DNA from: Roseibium limicola
GTDB lineage: Bacteria; Pseudomonadota; Alphaproteobacteria; Rhizobiales; Stappiaceae
Length of the DNA: 64,000 bases
Assembly: GCF_017313085.1 (NCBI RefSeq)
Contig: NZ_JAFLNF010000001.1
Coordinates: 682,001 to 746,000, forward strand
Direction: 5' to 3'
The notes below the pieces were generated by a model. That model saw only the letters and a list, made by a program, of their open reading frames with translations, ran no database searches and was not told the origin of the DNA. Shown in pieces: positions 62,177 to 64,000 of the stretch; position 1 is the stretch's first letter, and each line of letters begins with the position of its first letter. The translations under genes and the position numbers were made by a program.

Positions 62177-63265
62177 ATGGAACCGAGTATCTCAATCAAC
62201 CAACTGTCCTTGAACTTCGGCGCGCTGAATGTCCTGCGGGACCTCAACCTGGAAGTCGGTCAAGGGGAATTTCTCGTCCTTCTCGGCTCGTCCGGATGCG
62301 GCAAGTCGACCCTGCTTAACTGCATCGCCGGACTGCTCGATATCAGCGGCGGACAGATTTTCATCGGCGGGCGAAACGTCACCTGGGAAGAGCCGTCAAA
62401 ACGCGGCATCGGCATGGTGTTCCAGAGCTACGCGCTCTACCCGCAAATGACTGTCGCCGGCAATTTGAGTTTCGGTCTGAAAAACGCCGGACTGCCTAAA
62501 GACGAGATCAAGGCCCGCGTCGACCGCACCGCCAAGGTGCTGCAGATCGAGCCACTGCTCGACCGCAAGCCAGCAGCCTTGTCGGGTGGCCAACGCCAAC
62601 GCGCAGCCATTGGCCGAGCGTTGGTGCGCGATGCCGACGTCTTTCTTTTTGACGAGCCGCTATCAAATCTCGATGCCAAACTGCGCGCCGATCTGCGTGT
62701 GGAGATCAAGCAGCTTCATCAAAAGCTCAAGAACACGATGATCTATGTGACCCACGATCAGATCGAGGCCATGACCCTGGCAGACCGTATCGCCATCATG
62801 CGCGGCGGCAACATCCTCCAGCTGGCGTCACCACACGAGATCTACAATCGTCCAGCCAACAAGTATGTCGCCAAGTTTATCGGCTCTCCGTCGATGAACT
62901 TTTTCGATGGTCAGGTTGGCGGCGGCGACAGTCTGCATTTCTCAAACAACGACCTTTCATTGCCGCTCACCGGATATGACTTCGTCGACCCCGCAGCCCC
63001 GTACGGCAATGCCTACCTCGGCGTCCGTCCTGAGCATGTCATGACCGGTCCTGAGGCCAGTCAGGCGCCAGTGCAGATAGAAGCCGAGATCGAGTTGGTC
63101 GAGCCACTCGGGTCAGACACATTCGCCCGTGTTCTCGCCAGAGAAATGGTCCTCTGGGTCCGTCTCGACGGCCAGGCCACACCGCATCCCGGCGACCAGA
63201 TCCTTCTCGGGATCGATCCATCCCGGGTTCACCTTTTCGACAAGACAACGGAAGAACGGCTGTAG
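62177..63265 (+). CDS. CUT1-type sugar ABC transporter ATP-binding protein
   Basis: ATPase of 362 residues: Walker A GSSGCGKST, Q-loop FQSYALYPQMTVAGNL, signature LSGGQRQRAAIGRAL, Walker B FLFDEPLSNLD, H-loop YVTHDQIEAMTLADRIA, then a MalK-like TOBE region (about 235-360) with VRPEHVM. Eleven bases after permease 2, completing the transporter. Confidence 0.92.
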   Translation: MEPSISINQLSLNFGALNVLRDLNLEVGQGEFLVLLGSSGCGKSTLLNCIAGLLDISGGQIFIGGRNVTWEEPSKRGIGMVFQSYALYPQMTVAGNLSFGLKNAGLPKDEIKARVDRTAKVLQIEPLLDRKPAALSGGQRQRAAIGRALVRDADVFLFDEPLSNLDAKLRADLRVEIKQLHQKLKNTMIYVTHDQIEAMTLADRIAIMRGGNILQLASPHEIYNRPANKYVAKFIGSPSMNFFDGQVGGGDSLHFSNNDLSLPLTGYDFVDPAAPYGNAYLGVRPEHVMTGPEASQAPVQIEAEIELVEPLGSDTFARVLAREMVLWVRLDGQATPHPGDQILLGIDPSRVHLFDKTTEERL

Positions 63266-63302
63266 CGCCAGCCTCTCCCATCTCACAAACAGGATTTCTA
63301 GA

Positions 63303-64000
63303 ATGGATATTTCCTTTCAGCTTTATTCCGCCCGCGAGTTCACACCCTGGGATGGTGTCCTCAAGCAACTATCAGAACTCGGGTACACCCAGGTCGAAGG
63401 CTTCGCTGGCAACTATGAGGATCCGGCCACCTTCCGCGCCATGCTCAACACATACGGACTCACCATGCCTTCGGGGCATTTCTTCCCCATGGAGCAGTTC
63501 GAGGAGGACATCGCCAAGGTCATCGCCACCGCCAAGACGCTCGGTATGTCCCGGGTTTTCGTTCCTGCCGTTCCACCGGCGCAACGCTCTGCCAGCAAGG
63601 AAGACTGGAGCGCAGTCGCCAAGCGTCTGGAGGCGATTGCCGCCCAAATGAAGGCTGCCGGTCTGCGCTTTGGTTGGCACAACCATGATTTCGAGTTCAA
63701 GGCCTTCGACGACGGCAGTTTCCCGATGGAAATCATCTTGCGGGATGCGCCCTCTCTTGAGTGGGAAATGGACGTTGCGTGGGTTGCACGCGGTGGAGAA
63801 GATCCGCTTGCATGGATTGAACGCTACAAGGATCGCATCACCACGGCCCACGTGAAGGACATCGCCCCAGAGGGGGAATGTACCGACGAGGACGGCTGGG
63901 CTGACGTCGGTCAGGGCATCATGGACTGGAAGGCCATCATGGGGGCGCTACGCGCGATTGGCGTCGACCTCTTCGTCATGGAACACGACAAGCCCAGCAA
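63303..64000 (+). CDS. Sugar phosphate isomerase/epimerase-like TIM-barrel protein (3' partial)
   Basis: Starts at ATG 63303 and stays open to the window end (232 complete codons). It reads MDISFQLYSAREFTPWDGV, then GMSRVFVPAVPP, RFGWHNHDFEFKAFD, MDVAWVARGGEDPL, TAHVKDIAPEG and MEHDKPS, the metal-site pattern of the xylose-isomerase-like (AP endonuclease 2) family: His/Glu in WHNHDFEF, Asp in MDVAW, His in AHVKD, Glu in MEHD. Thirty-seven bases after the ATPase, it likely processes the imported sugar. Relatives include inosose isomerases and sugar epimerases; specificity cannot be assigned. Confidence 0.85.
   Translation, partial: MDISFQLYSAREFTPWDGVLKQLSELGYTQVEGFAGNYEDPATFRAMLNTYGLTMPSGHFFPMEQFEEDIAKVIATAKTLGMSRVFVPAVPPAQRSASKEDWSAVAKRLEAIAAQMKAAGLRFGWHNHDFEFKAFDDGSFPMEIILRDAPSLEWEMDVAWVARGGEDPLAWIERYKDRITTAHVKDIAPEGECTDEDGWADVGQGIMDWKAIMGALRAIGVDLFVMEHDKPS

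Overview
The window looks like chromosome from a heterotrophic alphaproteobacterium of the Rhizobiales/Rhodobacterales type. This is inferred from gene content: a GlpV-type glycerol-binding protein, a fused TAXI-TRAP permease, a soxBDAG operon, YtfQ-type and Ugp-type ABC systems, an ATP-grasp/alpha-E/transglutaminase cassette, and evenly high G+C coding. I saw no insertion sequence, prophage, integrase, CRISPR array, rRNA or tRNA. About 52 protein genes are supported. The first gene is cut at its 5' end and the last at its 3' end.

Layout. 1-2.7 kb: end of a glycerol-type ABC binding protein with a strong terminator, then a pirin. 2.9-10.5 kb: a BKACE (DUF849) enzyme divergent from an RpiR regulator, followed by a class III aminotransferase, a TAXI-TRAP transporter and a UspA protein; this fits uptake, transamination and beta-keto-acid cleavage of an amino compound. 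10.5-16.2 kb: a polyamine-type ABC operon ending in a YtcJ-like amidohydrolase. 16.7-18.6 kb: a DUF2946 protein and a PepSY membrane protein. 18.6-30.5 kb: a methylated-amine demethylation island with a TetR regulator, a DgcA/StcD-like flavin demethylase, soxBDAG, a GbdR-like GlxA/AraC regulator, and a Rieske monooxygenase with its reductase. A guanine deaminase follows (30.6-32.0 kb), and purU at 46 kb can handle one-carbon units released by demethylation.

32.0-40.0 kb: a minus-strand operon of binding protein, two permeases, ATPase, a tandem two-domain glycerophosphodiesterase, a LacI regulator and an SDR. The first permease carries a large extra periplasmic insertion, and two LacI-type operators lie upstream. 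40.2-45.5 kb: a YtfQRT-YjfF-like ABC operon with a GntR regulator at its end. 47.5-49.4 kb: an N-succinylamino-acid-racemase-like enolase coupled to a GNAT enzyme. 49.7-56.3 kb: a transglutaminase-DUF2126 protein, a fused circularly permuted ATP-grasp/alpha-E protein and a second transglutaminase, the least understood biochemical system here. 56.4-57.6 kb: YitT and DUF983 membrane proteins. 57.6-64 kb: a LacI regulator divergent from a sugar ABC operon ending in a TIM-barrel isomerase/epimerase; two matching operators and a promoter lie between them.

A recurring feature is a stem-loop directly after solute-binding-protein genes (near 1664, 7189, 12262, 38561, 44495 and 60156). In four transporters it separates the binding protein from the next transporter gene, as expected if the binding protein is made in excess of the membrane components.
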